The notes: generated from the sequence alone by a model not told the origin. Counted from the stretch's first letter, positions 51,651-64,000 are shown. The stretch is DNA of 64,000 nucleotides from Hyphomicrobiales bacterium (GCA_900465915.1 UBKJ01000001.1:62001-126000); one strand, 5' to 3'. Translations and numbers: made by a program.

Positions 51651-52186
51651 CCCGTCCCGCCGAACTTCTCGCCTTCTGGTTCTCGCCGAAAATGCGCGAG
51701 AACTGGTATTCCAAGGACGACGCCATCGACGCCGACATCCGCGACCGTTTCCTCGCCGCCTACGAGGCCGCCCGCGCGGGTGATCTGGAGGCCTGGAAGC
51801 AGGAGCCGGAAAGCGCGCTGGCGCTGACCATCCTGTTCGACCAGTTTCCGCGCAACATGTTCCGCGGCTCGGCCCGCGCCTTCGAGAGCGACGGGCTGGC
51901 TCTGGACGTCGCCATGCAGGCGCTGGACCACGATTTCGACCGCCAGCTTTCGCCCGACCAGCGCCAGTTCTTCTACCTGCCCTTCATGCACAGCGAGAAT
52001 CTGGACGTGCAGAAACGCTGCGTGACGCTCTACGAACGGCTCGGCGACGAGAACGCGCTCGGCTACGCCCGCCAGCACCGCGACATCGTCGAGAAATTCG
52101 GCCGCTTCCCGCACCGCAACGCCGCGCTCGGCCGCGAGACGACCGCGGCGGAGGCCGAATTCCTAAAAAAACACAAGGGCTTTTGA
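51647..52186 (+). CDS. DUF924 family protein
   Basis: A 179-residue helical (TPR-like) protein opening with PAELLAFWFSPKMRENWY and containing DADIRDRFLAAYEAARAGDLEAW, ALALTILFDQFPRNMFRGSARAF, FYLPFMHSENLDVQKRCV and DIVEKFGRFPHRN, all hallmarks of DUF924. Function unknown. It overlaps the small lipoprotein gene by four bases; convergent with the ScfR-type regulator, its stop abutting that gene's stop. Confidence 0.9.
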   Translation: MTRPAELLAFWFSPKMRENWYSKDDAIDADIRDRFLAAYEAARAGDLEAWKQEPESALALTILFDQFPRNMFRGSARAFESDGLALDVAMQALDHDFDRQLSPDQRQFFYLPFMHSENLDVQKRCVTLYERLGDENALGYARQHRDIVEKFGRFPHRNAALGRETTAAEAEFLKKHKGF

Positions 52187-53599
52187 TCAAAGCAGCCGGT
52201 AAGGCAATATCCCGCGCCGGTCGTGATCCACCGCCAGCCGGCTTTTGAGCGGCGGCACGGCGCGCTGCACGCATTCGGCGCGCTCGCAGATGCGGCAGGA
52301 GACGCCGATCGGATCGAAGGCCGAGCGCGCGGTGATGTCGAGCCCGTCCGCATAGACGAAATCCTGCGCATGCGCGACCTCGCAGCCGAGCGCGATGGCG
52401 TAGCGCCGCTGCGGCGCGTTGAACCCGCCCTCGCTCTTGGTCAATTCCGTCGCCACGCACAGATAACGCACGCCGTCCGGCGTCTCGGCCAATTGGCGGA
52501 TGATGCGCCCCGGCGTCTCGAAGGCCTGATGCACGTTCCACAACGGGCAGGCCGCGCCGTAGCGGGCGAATTGCAGCTTGGCGGCGCTGTGGCGCTTGGT
52601 GATGTTGCCGGCCCGGTCGATGCGGGCGAAGAACACCGGCACGCCGCGCTGGCCCGAGCGCTGCAAGGTGCTGAGCCGGTGCGCCACCTGCTCGAGGCTC
52701 GCGCCGAAGCGCGAGGCGAGCAGTTCGAGGTCGTGACGCAATTCCTTGGCCGCCGAAAGGAAGGTCTGGTAGGGCAGCACCAGCGCGCCGGCGAAATAAT
52801 TGCGCAGGCCGATCTTGCAGATCTCCACCGCTTCCGGCGAGCGGAAATCCGCCCGGCTGGCGATGGCGCGCACCGCCTCCTCCATCTCCAGCTCCGCCAC
52901 CTGGAAGGCGATCTGGAAATTGCGCGTGGCGGGCGGCGAATAGGGGTTGAGATAGAGCACCCGCGCCTCGGCGTCGAAGCGGCGCAGCACCGCCTCGGCG
53001 GGATCGGCGCGGGCGATGCGCACGCCGTGCCGCGTCTCCATGTAATGCGACAGCGCCACGCTTGTGTCGCGCCCCGGCAGGCCCAGCTCGGCGGCGCGCT
53101 TTTCTGCCGCCAGGTCGATCTCGTGCACGTAATTGTCGATGAAGTGGAAGAAGTCGCGCACTTCCTCGTAAGGGGCGGGCTCGGCGGTGGAGGGCGCGCG
53201 GCCGAGCTGGTTGTCGAGGCTGGCGAGCTGCTCGGAATTGCGCCGATAGGCCTGATGGCAGGCGATCAGCGCATGCGCCAGCCCCGGCGCGTTCTGGGTG
53301 ATAAGCTTCAGCTCCTGCAAATTCGGCTTGTAGCTGTCGAAGACCGGATCGGCCAGCGCCTCCGACACCGCCGACAGAAGCCGGTCGTCGTCGCCGAGCG
53401 AGATCGCGCCGATGTCGATCTGGTAATTCTCCGCCAGCGCCAGCAGCACGGCGGCCGATACGGGGCGCTGGTTGTTCTCGATCTGGTTGAGGTAACTGGT
53501 TGAAATGCCGAGCCGTTCGGCGAAACCCGCCTGCGTGGCGCGGCGCTGCTCGCGGATGTCGCGGATTTTTCGGCCGATATAGAGCTTGCGCGGAGCCAT
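52187..53599 (-). CDS. pccR: ScfR-family (short-chain fatty acyl-CoA) transcription regulator, PccR/RamB-like
   Basis: A 470-residue regulator with an N-terminal XRE HTH (GRKIRDIREQRRATQAGFAERLGISTSYLNQIE), an ImmA/IrrE-like metallopeptidase-fold region (DUF955) and a C-terminal DUF2083 domain with conserved cysteines (GVSCRICERAECVQRAVPP). In Rhodobacter sphaeroides the ScfR protein PccR controls propionyl-CoA carboxylase; here the gene is divergent from pccB, so the same role is inferred. The ATG at 53599 overlaps a TTTGCAAA site, has no Shine-Dalgarno, and could be read from a leaderless or very short leader mRNA. Confidence 0.88.
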   Translation of the reverse strand: MAPRKLYIGRKIRDIREQRRATQAGFAERLGISTSYLNQIENNQRPVSAAVLLALAENYQIDIGAISLGDDDRLLSAVSEALADPVFDSYKPNLQELKLITQNAPGLAHALIACHQAYRRNSEQLASLDNQLGRAPSTAEPAPYEEVRDFFHFIDNYVHEIDLAAEKRAAELGLPGRDTSVALSHYMETRHGVRIARADPAEAVLRRFDAEARVLYLNPYSPPATRNFQIAFQVAELEMEEAVRAIASRADFRSPEAVEICKIGLRNYFAGALVLPYQTFLSAAKELRHDLELLASRFGASLEQVAHRLSTLQRSGQRGVPVFFARIDRAGNITKRHSAAKLQFARYGAACPLWNVHQAFETPGRIIRQLAETPDGVRYLCVATELTKSEGGFNAPQRRYAIALGCEVAHAQDFVYADGLDITARSAFDPIGVSCRICERAECVQRAVPPLKSRLAVDHDRRGILPYRLL

Positions 53600-53628
53600 T
53601 TGCAAATTCGCATTTTGCTGTTTGCAAA
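53599..53628. promoter_or_regulatory. paired TTTGCAAA operator of the ScfR/PccR-type regulator
   Basis: Two exact TTTGCAAA sites (53599-53606 and 53621-53628) lie 14 bp apart, the first covering the regulator's start codon. TTTGCAAA is the established half-site of ScfR regulators (PccR, RamB, MccR), usually with a 4-bp gap, so spacing here is longer. A -35 TTGAAA and -10 TATGAA on the minus strand place the sites at or just after the transcription start, which suggests autoregulation. Confidence 0.7.
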
Positions 53629-53767
53629 TTCATAGCTTACACAACCGCGCCTTTTCAAGCTTTTCCGCAGCGCCCGCCACGCTTTAATCGGAAAGGCGCA
53701 AGACGATGGAAACGCCCGCGATTTCATCGCCCTACCCTTTTGCCCCGTCCGTTACAAAGGCACGCAT

Positions 53768-55300
53768 ATGCAGCATCTTCTCGAACAGCTTGAAGCCCGC
53801 CGCGCCGAGGCGCGGCTCGGCGGCGGCCAGCGCCGCATCGACGCCCAGCACGGCAAGGGCAAGCTCACCGCCCGCGAACGGATCGAGGTGCTTCTCGACG
53901 AGGGATCGTTCGAGGAGTTCGACATGTACGTCACCCATCGCTGCGTCGATTTCGGCATGGCCGGGCAGAAGGTGGCAGGCGACGGCGTGGTGACCGGCTG
54001 GGGTACGATCAACGGCCGGCAGGTCTATGTGTTTTCGCAGGATTTCACCGTGCTGGGCGGCTCGCTGTCCGAAACGCATGCGCAGAAAATCTGCAAGATC
54101 ATGGACATGGCCATGAAGAACGGCGCGCCGGTGATCGGGCTCAACGATTCCGGCGGCGCGCGCATTCAGGAAGGCGTGGCCTCGCTGGCGGGCTATGCGG
54201 AAGTCTTCAAGCGCAACGCCGACGCGTCGGGCGTGGTGCCGCAGATTTCCGTCATCATGGGGCCGTGTGCCGGCGGCGCGGTCTATTCGCCGGCCATGAC
54301 CGACTTCATCTTCATGGTGCGCGATTCGTCCTACATGTTCGTGACCGGCCCGGACGTGGTCAAGACCGTCACCAACGAGATCGTCACGGCTGAGGAACTG
54401 GGCGGCGCTTCCACCCACACGAAAAAGTCCTCGGTCGCCGACGGCGCTTACGAGAACGACATCGAGGCGCTGGAGCAGGTGCGCATCCTGTTCGACTTCC
54501 TGCCGCTCAACAACCGCGAAAAGCCGCCCGTGCGCCCGGTCTTCGACGATCCGGCGCGGCTGGAGATGCGGCTCGACACGCTGATCCCCGACAGCGCCAC
54601 CAAGCCCTACGACATGAAGGAACTGATCCTCGCGCTCGCCGACGAGGGCGATTTCTTCGAGATTCAGGAAGCCTTCGCCCGCAACATCATCACTGGTTTC
54701 ATCCGCCTCGAAGGCCAGACGGTCGGCGTGGTCGCCAACCAGCCGATGGTGCTGGCGGGCTGCCTCGACATCGATTCCTCGCGCAAGGCGGCGCGCTTCG
54801 TGCGCTTCTGCGACGCCTTCAACATTCCGATCCTGACGCTGGTGGACGTTCCGGGCTTCCTGCCGGGCACAAGCCAGGAATATGGCGGCGTCATCAAGCA
54901 CGGCGCGAAGCTGCTCTTCGCCTATTCGCAGGCCACCGTGCCGATGGTGACGCTCATCACCCGCAAGGCCTATGGCGGCGCTTACGACGTGATGGCCTCG
55001 AAACATATCGGCGCGGACATCAATTACGCATGGCCGACGGCGGAGATCGCCGTGATGGGCGCCAAGGGCGCGACGGAAATCCTCTACCGCTCGGAACTGG
55101 GCGACCCGGACAAGATCGCCGCCCGCACGGCGGAATATGAGGAGCGCTTCGCCAATCCCTTCGTCGCCGCCGAACGCGGCTTCATCGACGAGGTGATCAT
55201 GCCGCATTCCTCGCGCCGCCGCATCGCCCGCGCGTTTGCAAGTTTGCGCAACAAGCAACAAAGCGCGCCGTGGAAAAAGCACGACACCATTCCGCTGTAA
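53768..55300 (+). CDS. pccB: propionyl-CoA carboxylase beta subunit
   Basis: Carboxyltransferase half of propionyl-CoA carboxylase, moving CO2 from biotin to propionyl-CoA to give methylmalonyl-CoA. The 510 residues show two crotonase-fold halves: [40 protein letters not shown] (acyl-CoA oxyanion site), [14 protein letters not shown], then the C-terminal [20 protein letters not shown] and [24 protein letters not shown] before the ATG is weak, with AAAGG slightly farther. First gene of pccB-pccA-mcm, divergent from the regulator. Confidence 0.96.
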   Translation: MQHLLEQLEARRAEARLGGGQRRIDAQHGKGKLTARERIEVLLDEGSFEEFDMYVTHRCVDFGMAGQKVAGDGVVTGWGTINGRQVYVFSQDFTVLGGSLSETHAQKICKIMDMAMKNGAPVIGLNDSGGARIQEGVASLAGYAEVFKRNADASGVVPQISVIMGPCAGGAVYSPAMTDFIFMVRDSSYMFVTGPDVVKTVTNEIVTAEELGGASTHTKKSSVADGAYENDIEALEQVRILFDFLPLNNREKPPVRPVFDDPARLEMRLDTLIPDSATKPYDMKELILALADEGDFFEIQEAFARNIITGFIRLEGQTVGVVANQPMVLAGCLDIDSSRKAARFVRFCDAFNIPILTLVDVPGFLPGTSQEYGGVIKHGAKLLFAYSQATVPMVTLITRKAYGGAYDVMASKHIGADINYAWPTAEIAVMGAKGATEILYRSELGDPDKIAARTAEYEERFANPFVAAERGFIDEVIMPHSSRRRIARAFASLRNKQQSAPWKKHDTIPL

Positions 55301-55311
55301 GGCATTCTCCC

Positions 55312-57315
<2,004 letters not shown>

Positions 57316-57322
57316 GGACGAT

Positions 57323-59464
57323 ATGAGCGAGCGCCCCACCCTCGAAGACTGGTCGAAACTGGCCGAGAAGGAGCTGAAGCGCCCGGCCGAAAGCCTCGTC
57401 TGGCATACGCCGGAAGGTCTCGACGTGAAGCCGCTCTACACGGCGGCGGACCTTGCCGGCGTCGGCCATCTCGACAGCCTGCCCGGCTTCGAGCCTTTCC
57501 TGCGCGGCCCCCGCGCCACCATGTATGCGGGCCGTCCATGGACGATACGGCAATATGCCGGCTTCTCCACGGCGGAGGAATCCAACGCCTTCTACCGCAA
57601 GGCGCTCGCCGCCGGCCAGCAGGGCGTTTCGGTCGCCTTCGACCTCGCCACCCATCGCGGCTACGACAGCGACCATCCGCGCGTGGAAGGCGACGTCGGC
57701 AAGGCGGGCGTGGCGATCGATTCCGTCGAGGACATGAAGATCCTCTTCGACGGCATCCCGCTGGAAAAAGTCTCCGTCTCCATGACCATGAACGGCGCGG
57801 TGATCCCGATCCTCGCCAGTTTCATCGTCGCGGGCGAGGAACAGGGCGTGCCCCGCGCGCAATTGTCCGGCACGATCCAGAACGACATTCTCAAGGAGTT
57901 CATGGTCCGCAACACCTATATCTATCCGCCGGAACCCTCCATGCGGATCATCGCGGACATCATCGCCTATACGGCGGCCGAGATGCCGAAATTCAACTCC
58001 ATCTCCATCTCCGGCTATCACATGCAGGAAGCCGGCGCGACGCTGGTGCAGGAACTGGCCTTCACGCTGGCAGACGGGCGCGAATATGTGCGCGCGGCGC
58101 TGAACAAGGGGCTCAACGTCGACGATTTCGCCGGCCGCCTGTCCTTCTTCTTCGCCATCGGCATGAATTTCTTCATGGAGATCGCCAAGCTGCGCGCCGC
58201 GCGCCTGTTGTGGTCGCGCATCATGAAGGAGTTCGAGCCGAAGAAGCCCGGTTCGCTGATGCTGCGCACCCATTGCCAGACTTCAGGCGTGTCCTTGCAG
58301 GAACAGGACCCCTACAACAACATCGTCCGCACCGCCTTCGAGGCCATGTCTGCAGCACTTGGCGGCACGCAGTCGCTGCACACCAACGCCTTCGACGAAG
58401 CCATTGCGCTGCCGACGGAATTTTCCGCCCGAATCGCCCGCAACACGCAGTTGATCCTGCAGAACGAAACCGGCGTGACCAGGGTGGTCGATCCGCTGGC
58501 CGGCTCCTATTACATCGAAAGCCTGACCAACGATCTGGCCGAAAAGGCGTGGGCCTTGATCGAGGAAGTGGAAAGCCTCGGCGGCATGACAAAGGCCGTC
58601 GAAAGCGGCCTGCCCAAGCGCCTGATCGAGGAAGCCGCCACACGGCGGCAGGCGGCGGTCGACAAGGGCGAGGAAGTGATCGTCGGCGTCAACAGGTTCC
58701 GGCTGGAGCAGGAAGACGAGATCGACATTCTGGAGATCGACAACAGCGCCGTGCGCAAGTCGCAAATCGCCCGCATCGAGCGCATCCGCCAAACACGCGA
58801 CAAGGCCAGGGTGGAAGCGGCGCTGGCCGAACTGGAAAAGGTCGCGCGCGGCGGCGAAGGCAACATGCTTGCCGCCGCCGTCGAGGCCTCGCGCGCCCGC
58901 GCCACGGTGGGCGAAATCTCCGACGCCATGCGCCGCGCCTTCGGCGACCACGCCGCCGTTCCCAAGGTCATCCGGCAGGTCTACGGCGCTGCCTACAAGG
59001 ACGAGCCGGAATACCGGACGCTGGTGTCGCGGCTCGAGGACTTCTCGAAACAAGCTGGCCACAAGCCGAAAGTGATGGTGGCCAAGCTCGGCCAGGACGG
59101 CCACGACCGTGGCGCGAAGATCATCGCCTCGGCCTTCGGCGATATCGGCTTCGACGTGCTGGCCGGGCCGCTGTTCCAGACCCCGGACGAAGCCGCCGAC
59201 ATGGCGATCAAGTCGAAGGTGCAGGTGCTGGGCGTCTCCTCCCTCGCCGCCGGCCACAAGACTCTGCTGCCGCAACTGGTCGAGACGCTGAAGAAAAAGG
59301 GCGCGGAAAACATCATCGTGGTCTGCGGCGGCGTCGTGCCGCGTCAGGATTATCAATACCTATTCGACCACGGCGTCGCCGCCGTCTTCGGCCCCGGCTC
59401 GAACGTGCTCGACTGCGCCCGCGCCGTGCTCGACCTGCTGGAAGGCAAGCGCCGGAACCAGTGA
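57323..59464 (+). CDS. methylmalonyl-CoA mutase
   Basis: Cobalamin-dependent isomerisation of methylmalonyl-CoA to succinyl-CoA. The 713-residue single-chain enzyme has the catalytic barrel ([56 protein letters not shown]) and a C-terminal B12-binding domain with the D-x-H-x-x-G cobalt-ligand motif [13 protein letters not shown] (about 600) and [17 protein letters not shown] precedes the ATG at 57323. Third gene of the propionyl-CoA operon; no epimerase or MeaB chaperone gene is next to it. Confidence 0.96.
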   Translation: MSERPTLEDWSKLAEKELKRPAESLVWHTPEGLDVKPLYTAADLAGVGHLDSLPGFEPFLRGPRATMYAGRPWTIRQYAGFSTAEESNAFYRKALAAGQQGVSVAFDLATHRGYDSDHPRVEGDVGKAGVAIDSVEDMKILFDGIPLEKVSVSMTMNGAVIPILASFIVAGEEQGVPRAQLSGTIQNDILKEFMVRNTYIYPPEPSMRIIADIIAYTAAEMPKFNSISISGYHMQEAGATLVQELAFTLADGREYVRAALNKGLNVDDFAGRLSFFFAIGMNFFMEIAKLRAARLLWSRIMKEFEPKKPGSLMLRTHCQTSGVSLQEQDPYNNIVRTAFEAMSAALGGTQSLHTNAFDEAIALPTEFSARIARNTQLILQNETGVTRVVDPLAGSYYIESLTNDLAEKAWALIEEVESLGGMTKAVESGLPKRLIEEAATRRQAAVDKGEEVIVGVNRFRLEQEDEIDILEIDNSAVRKSQIARIERIRQTRDKARVEAALAELEKVARGGEGNMLAAAVEASRARATVGEISDAMRRAFGDHAAVPKVIRQVYGAAYKDEPEYRTLVSRLEDFSKQAGHKPKVMVAKLGQDGHDRGAKIIASAFGDIGFDVLAGPLFQTPDEAADMAIKSKVQVLGVSSLAAGHKTLLPQLVETLKKKGAENIIVVCGGVVPRQDYQYLFDHGVAAVFGPGSNVLDCARAVLDLLEGKRRNQ

Positions 59465-59473
59465 CGTCAATGG

Positions 59474-59783
59474 GTTACGGATAAAGCGGGACTCATTTTC
59501 TGAACAGGTTAAAAGCCGGGATGAACCCCGGCTTTTGTTTTTTCGACGCCGCCGATGCAGCGATCAAATCGAAGACGCCGGCCGCACCTTCAGCATTTGC
59601 TGACAACGCTGTTACAGCAGCCATCCGCAGGTCCAGGCGTGCTTCGACACAGCGAAAAACGCCACCGGCAATAGAGCTTGAGAAAGACACGGAAAATATC
59701 GCCCTGTAACTTCAACCAGTTACAGGCAAGGCGGGACTCAATTTCTGAACGACCGAAACCAGAGCGTGAACTCCGGTTTCAAC
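59474..59783 (+). repeat. duplicated 32-bp segment, each copy followed by a hairpin
   Basis: The gap after mcm (59465-59786) contains two copies of a 32-mer of the form GTTAC(A/G)G...GCGGGACTCA...TTTCTGAAC, at 59474-59505 and 59719-59750, identical at 27 of 32 positions. Each is followed by a hairpin with a (A/G)TGAAC loop: the first is the mcm terminator, the second is a degenerate stem GAAACC...GGTTTC ending next to the following gene. Between them, 59544-59709 keeps an open frame (...DAADAAIKSKTPAAPSA...) without a credible start; it may be a decayed gene end. No other features seen here. Confidence 0.6.
59511..59543 (+). terminator. intrinsic terminator after mcm
   Basis: AAAAGCCGGG-ATGAAC-CCCGGCTTTT stem-loop followed by GTTTTTT, 46 bases past the mcm stop. 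Should end the pccB-pccA-mcm transcript. Confidence 0.9.
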
Positions 59784-59786
59784 CCT

Positions 59787-60179
<393 letters not shown>

Positions 60180-60209
60180 TCAACGGGCGGCGGGGGCAAA
60201 GGTTCCGCC

Positions 60210-61049
60210 TCAGAGCATCGCCAGCGGCGTCTTGCGCGCGGGCGGCGCGAAGGCGCGGTCGAGCAGCGCCAGTTGCTCCGCCGTCAGGCGCAGGTCGGCG
60301 GCGCGGCGGTTTTCCGCCACATGGGCCGGGTTGGACGATTTGGGAATGGCGATCACGTCGCCGTTGCGCATCGTCCAGGCCAGCGCCACGGCGGCGGGCG
60401 AAACGCCGGTTTCACGCGCGATCCGCTCCAGCGCGGCGTTCCCCAGCAGCCTGCCCTGCTCGATCGGCGAATAGGCCATGAGCGGCACATGACGCTCGGC
60501 GCACCACGGCATGAGGTCGAATTCCGGCCCGCGCCGCGTGAGATTGTAGAGGATCTGGTTGGCCGCCACCGCTTCGCCGCCCGCCACGCCCACCAGCGCC
60601 TGCATGTCGTCGGTGTCGAAATTGCTGACGCCCCAATGGACGATCTTGCCCGCCCGCTGCAACTCCTCGAAGGCCGCGATCGTCTCCGCCAGCGGATGCC
60701 GGCCCGGCCAGTGCAGGAGATAGAGGTCGATCCGATCGGTGCCGAGCCGCCGCAGGCTGCGCTCGCAGGCCTCCACCGTCCCTTTGCGCGAGGCGTTGTA
60801 AGGCAGCACCTTGCTGACCAGAAACACCTCCTCGCGTCGCCCGGCCATCGCCGCGCCGACCACTTCCTCCGCGCCGCCGTCGGCGTACATTTCCGCTGTG
60901 TCGATCAGCGTCATGCCGAGGTCGAGGCCATGGCGCAACGCATCCGCCTCGCGCTCGCGCTCCCGCGCGTCCTCGCCCATATACCACGTGCCCTGCCCCA
61001 GCGCCGGAACGCTCTGGCCGGACGGCAGCTTGACCTGCGGCAGCGTCAT
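60210..61049 (-). CDS. aldo/keto reductase
   Basis: NADPH-dependent carbonyl reductase of unknown substrate, cytosolic TIM barrel. The 279 residues carry the catalytic tetrad: Asp and Tyr in [15 protein letters not shown] (about 50-64), Lys in [10 protein letters not shown] and His in [25 protein letters not shown] and the C-terminal NADP site [17 protein letters not shown] are also present. Precedes nothing it is functionally tied to; same strand as murI and trmJ, ten bases downstream of murI, so possibly co-transcribed. Confidence 0.93.
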   Translation of the reverse strand: MTLPQVKLPSGQSVPALGQGTWYMGEDAREREREADALRHGLDLGMTLIDTAEMYADGGAEEVVGAAMAGRREEVFLVSKVLPYNASRKGTVEACERSLRRLGTDRIDLYLLHWPGRHPLAETIAAFEELQRAGKIVHWGVSNFDTDDMQALVGVAGGEAVAANQILYNLTRRGPEFDLMPWCAERHVPLMAYSPIEQGRLLGNAALERIARETGVSPAAVALAWTMRNGDVIAIPKSSNPAHVAENRRAADLRLTAEQLALLDRAFAPPARKTPLAML

Positions 61050-61058
61050 TTCCGCCTC

Positions 61059-61889
61059 CTATCCGAAATGCAGCCCGAAACCCTGCATGAGCCGGCGGAT
61101 GGCGTAATCGGGCTTCTGCGAGGTGAAAACCGCCAGATCGTCGTGATGGTGCAGTTCCTTTTCGCTCCCGCCCGGCAGCAGCGACACGGTGCGCCGCGCG
61201 ATGGCCTCCGCCGGGTCGAGCCAGTCCACCGGCCACGGAGCCAGCCGCCGGAACACATTGGCCAGGAACGGATAATGCGTGCAGGCCAGCACCACGATAT
61301 CGGTGCGGCGGCCGTCCTTTTCGATGAAGCAGGGCGCGATCTGCTCGGCCACCAGCGCCTCGTCGATTTTTTCGCCGCGAATATGCGCCTCGGCCACGGT
61401 CGCCAGCCGGTCGGCCCCCACCAGCCGCACATGGCATTGCGAGGCGAAGGACTGGATCAGGTCGCGCGTATAGGCGCGCTTGACGGTGCCGGGCGTCGCC
61501 AGCACCGAAACCAGACCCGACGAAGTGCGTTCCGCCGCCGGCTTGATCGCCGGCACGGTGCCGACGAAGGGCACCGCCGGATAGGCGCGGCGCAGATCGT
61601 CCAGCACCAGCGTCGAGGCGGTGTTGCAGGCGATCACCGCGATTTCGGGATCGTGCGCGGCGATGAAATCGCCGAACAGAGCGACGATGCGCGCCCTGAG
61701 CGCCTCCTCCTCCCAGCCGCCATAGGGAAAGCCGGCGTCGTCGGCGATATAGACGAATCGCCGGTCCGGCATCAGCACCCGCGCCTCGCGCAGCACCGTC
61801 AGCCCGCCTATGCCGCTGTCGAAAACCAGCACCGGCTTGTCGCGATCGGCCGAGGCGGAAACAACGCCTGTCGCGGGCTCGTCCTTCAT
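61059..61889 (-). CDS. murI: glutamate racemase
   Basis: Supplies D-glutamate for peptidoglycan. The 276-residue enzyme has the two catalytic cysteines in [12 protein letters not shown] (about 85) and [14 protein letters not shown] (about 205), plus the opening [17 protein letters not shown] and [14 protein letters not shown] polar 17-residue N-terminal lead precedes the fold. Its start overlaps the trmJ stop (ATGA), so the two are translationally coupled. Confidence 0.96.
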   Translation of the reverse strand: MKDEPATGVVSASADRDKPVLVFDSGIGGLTVLREARVLMPDRRFVYIADDAGFPYGGWEEEALRARIVALFGDFIAAHDPEIAVIACNTASTLVLDDLRRAYPAVPFVGTVPAIKPAAERTSSGLVSVLATPGTVKRAYTRDLIQSFASQCHVRLVGADRLATVAEAHIRGEKIDEALVAEQIAPCFIEKDGRRTDIVVLACTHYPFLANVFRRLAPWPVDWLDPAEAIARRTVSLLPGGSEKELHHHDDLAVFTSQKPDYAIRRLMQGFGLHFG

Positions 61890-62716
61890 TCTGCCTGATC
61901 CTCGTTGGCGGGCTTGCGGGCGCGGCCTTCCGGCGCGCCGGAGCCGCGCGGCTTCTTGGGCGAAAACACGTCGAGCGAGGTGATGACCCCGCGCAGAAGC
62001 TTCAGCTCGGCCGAGGCGAATTCCGCCCGGGTCAGCACCGAGCGCAGATTGTTGACCATGATCTCCTTGCGCGCCTCGGGACGGAAATAGCCCCGCACGT
62101 CAAGGGCTTCCTCGATCTGGTTGAAGAATCCGTGCAGCTCCTGCTTGCTAGCCGGCTCCATCTCCGGCCCGCGGAACACCGTCTCGGTCTCCGTCTCCAG
62201 CCCCGACTTCATCCACTCATAGGACATGAGCAGCACCGCCTGCGCGATGTTGAGCGAGGCGAAGGCCGGATTGACCGGAAACGTCACCAGCTCGTCCGCC
62301 AGCCCCACTTCCTCGTTGGAAAGACCGAAGCGCTCGCGCCCGAACAATATGCCCGTCTTCTCGCCGGTGCGGAACCGCCGCCGCAACTCGTTTCCGGCTT
62401 CCACGGCGCTACGCACCGGCTTGAAGCCATCCCTTTCCCGTGCGGTGGTCGCATAGACGAAATTGAGGTCGGCGACGGCCGAAGACAGGTCGTCATAGAC
62501 CACGGCGTTGTCGATGACGTGATCGGCCTTGCTGGCGGCGGCGCGGGCCTTCTCGCTCGGAAACTCCTCGCGCGGGTTGACCAGCCGCAGCTCGGCCAGC
62601 CCGAAATTCGCCATGGCGCGCGCCACCATGCCGATATTTTCCGGCAATTGCGGCTCCACCAGCACGATGGCCGGTCCTTCCGCGAGAATGGGACGCTGCT
62701 TGTCGGTTCCTGCCAT
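61886..62716 (-). CDS. trmJ: TrmJ-type tRNA/rRNA (ribose-2'-O) methyltransferase
   Basis: SPOUT (TrmH/TrmJ) methyltransferase; TrmJ modifies ribose 32 of several tRNAs. The 276 residues show [73 protein letters not shown] and the knot region [18 protein letters not shown]. The basic/proline C-terminal tail ([18 protein letters not shown]) is lineage-specific. The ATG at 62716 is preferred over one 21 codons upstream, which adds unrelated residues. TrmJ versus another TrmH relative is inferred from the N-terminal motif. Confidence 0.88.
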   Translation of the reverse strand: MAGTDKQRPILAEGPAIVLVEPQLPENIGMVARAMANFGLAELRLVNPREEFPSEKARAAASKADHVIDNAVVYDDLSSAVADLNFVYATTARERDGFKPVRSAVEAGNELRRRFRTGEKTGILFGRERFGLSNEEVGLADELVTFPVNPAFASLNIAQAVLLMSYEWMKSGLETETETVFRGPEMEPASKQELHGFFNQIEEALDVRGYFRPEARKEIMVNNLRSVLTRAEFASAELKLLRGVITSLDVFSPKKPRGSGAPEGRARKPANEDQAE

Positions 62717-62883
62717 GATCACTTCCGCTGATATTCGCCTATCGTGGCCTTTCCCTGACATAATCGCCGCGAAAATCAAAGAATTCCCTTAACGTCTCCA
62801 TCACAAAACGACGCTGGCCGAAGGCGGGCTTTCGTCCTATCCTCGCCTGGAAAACGCCCATCGCCATTTCAGGGAGAACGGTC

Positions 62884-63468
62884 ATGTCCGGCAAGAAGAT
62901 ACTCATGCTGTGCGGCGATTTCGCCGAGGATTACGAAACCATGGTCCCTTTCCAGACGCTGCTGGCCGTGGGCCACAAGGTGCACGCCGTCTGCCCCGGC
63001 AAGAAGGCCGGCGACAGCATCGCCACCGCCATCCACGATTTCGAGGGCGACCAGACCTATACCGAAAAGCGCGGCCATAACTTCGCCCTCAACGCCACCT
63101 TCGCCGATATCAAGGTCGAGACTTACGACGCGCTGCTCATCCCCGGCGGGCGCGCGCCGGAATATCTGCGCCTCGACGACAAGGTCATAGCCATGGTCAA
63201 GCACTTCTTCGAGGCCGGCAAGCCGGTCGCGGCCGTCTGCCACGGCGCGCAATTGCTGGCCGCCGCCCGCGTGCTCGAAGGCCGCACCTGCTCGGCCTAT
63301 CCCGCCTGCCGTCCGGAGGTGGAATTGGCCGGCGGCGAATACGCCGACATCCCGGTCGACCAGGCCGTCACCGACGGCAATCTGGTGACCGCGCCGGCCT
63401 GGCCCGCCCATCCCGCATGGCTGTCGCAATTCCTCGCCGTGCTGGGCACCAGGATCACCCACGCCTGA
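62884..63468 (+). CDS. DJ-1/PfpI family protein
   Basis: A 194-residue class I glutamine-amidotransferase-like protein. It has [20 protein letters not shown] with the conserved acidic residue, [17 protein letters not shown] and the nucleophile elbow [17 protein letters not shown] (Cys about 118), then [18 protein letters not shown]. Family members are glyoxalases, deglycases or chaperones; the exact role is open. GGGAGAACGG precedes the ATG. It is monocistronic in appearance. Confidence 0.92.
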   Translation: MSGKKILMLCGDFAEDYETMVPFQTLLAVGHKVHAVCPGKKAGDSIATAIHDFEGDQTYTEKRGHNFALNATFADIKVETYDALLIPGGRAPEYLRLDDKVIAMVKHFFEAGKPVAAVCHGAQLLAAARVLEGRTCSAYPACRPEVELAGGEYADIPVDQAVTDGNLVTAPAWPAHPAWLSQFLAVLGTRITHA

Positions 63469-63566
63469 CGGCCACGTCGCGGGCAAAGAATATGCGCTGG
63501 GCGCTTTGCCTCGGCGCGCGCGGATGCTAATACCATCCGCGACGCATTCCAACAGAGGCTTCATCC

Positions 63567-64000
63567 ATGGCGAAAATCAAGGTTGCGAACCCGGTCGTCG
63601 AACTCGACGGCGACGAGATGACCCGCATCATCTGGCAGTTCATCAAAGACAAGCTGATCCATCCCTATCTCGACGTCGACCTGAAATATTACGATCTCTC
63701 GGTCGAGCACCGCGACGCGACCAATGACCAGGTCACCATCGACGCCGCCAACGCCATCAAGCAATATGGCGTCGGCGTCAAATGCGCGACCATCACGCCG
63801 GACGAAGCCCGCGTGCAGGAATTCAACCTCAAGAAGATGTGGAAGTCGCCCAACGGCACCATCCGCAACATCCTCGGCGGCGTGATCTTCCGCGAGCCGA
63901 TCATCTGCAAGAACGTGCCGCGCCTGGTGCCGGGCTGGACCCAGCCGATCATCGTCGGTCGCCACGCCTTCGGCGACCAGTACCGCGCCACCGACTTCAA
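63567..64000 (+). CDS. icd: isocitrate dehydrogenase (NADP+), 5' part
   Basis: Cut by the right window edge after about 144 codons. The visible part, [85 protein letters not shown] and [21 protein letters not shown], is the eukaryote-like type II NADP-IDH typical of rhizobia, which forms 2-oxoglutarate in the TCA cycle. GAGG precedes the ATG. No frameshift is seen in the visible part. Confidence 0.95.
   Translation, partial: MAKIKVANPVVELDGDEMTRIIWQFIKDKLIHPYLDVDLKYYDLSVEHRDATNDQVTIDAANAIKQYGVGVKCATITPDEARVQEFNLKKMWKSPNGTIRNILGGVIFREPIICKNVPRLVPGWTQPIIVGRHAFGDQYRATDF

Overview
The window is chromosomal, GC-rich DNA with coding density near 95 percent. It looks like a member of the Hyphomicrobiales (Rhizobiales; alphaproteobacteria). 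The evidence is the gene order rpsB-tsf-pyrH-frr-uppS-cdsA-rseP-bamA-lpxD-fabZ-lpxA-lpxI-lpxB, the run trpD-trpC-moaC-moeA-lexA, an alphaproteobacterial SOS box (GAAC-N7-GAAC) before lexA, an EipB-type envelope protein and a DUF1849/DUF1489/DUF2336 complement. A Phyllobacteriaceae- or Brucellaceae-like organism fits best, but the sequence alone does not fix the genus. I see no prophage, insertion sequence, CRISPR array or defence island; this is mostly conserved core genome.

Layout. 1-7.3 kb, minus strand: the edge of a probable septum-formation gene, a DUF1428 gene with a palindromic operator, then eno, kdsA, pyrG, a YkuD L,D-transpeptidase, secG and tpiA. Most are single units closed by clear intrinsic terminators. 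7.5-13.9 kb, plus strand: a PpiD-like chaperone, trpD, trpC, moaC, moeA and SOS-regulated lexA, converging on comEC. 16.5-19.5 kb: gltX and gltA, closed by a strong bidirectional terminator shared with the facing lipid A/envelope operon. 19.5-32.7 kb, minus strand: the translation, phospholipid, undecaprenyl, Bam and lipid A cluster, reading from rpsB down to lpxB. 32.8-37.9 kb: eipB, then ridA, a GDPD phosphodiesterase, a FemAB-like acyltransferase, a HIT protein and the AzlCD branched-chain amino acid exporter. 38.0-41.5 kb: an inverted, frameshifted azlC relic, clpA-clpS, and a spacer with an orphan plus-strand terminator. 41.5-51.3 kb: mixed small genes (D,D-carboxypeptidase with SPOR domain, sdaA, YdcF family, DUF1624 acyltransferase, MerR regulator, VanZ-like, DUF2336, queF). 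51.3-51.4 kb: an atypical tRNA-Cys. 52.2-59.5 kb: a propionyl-CoA module (ScfR/PccR-type regulator divergent from pccB-pccA-mcm). 59.8-64 kb: an aldo/keto reductase, murI, a TrmJ-type RNA methyltransferase, a DJ-1/PfpI protein and the start of icd.

How the parts fit. The 19.5-32.7 kb cluster couples protein synthesis with making and inserting outer-membrane components: lipid A, phospholipid CTP chemistry, Bam and site-2 proteolysis. The 52-59 kb module converts propionyl-CoA to succinyl-CoA, probably controlled by the divergent regulator through TTTGCAAA half-sites that overlap the regulator's own start codon. The points most worth a second look are the tRNA-Cys with C33 and an extra pairable base, the azlC relic, several uncharacterised palindromic operators, a duplicated terminator-bearing segment after mcm, and an orphan terminator beside clpS. 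I found no clear undescribed multi-gene system.
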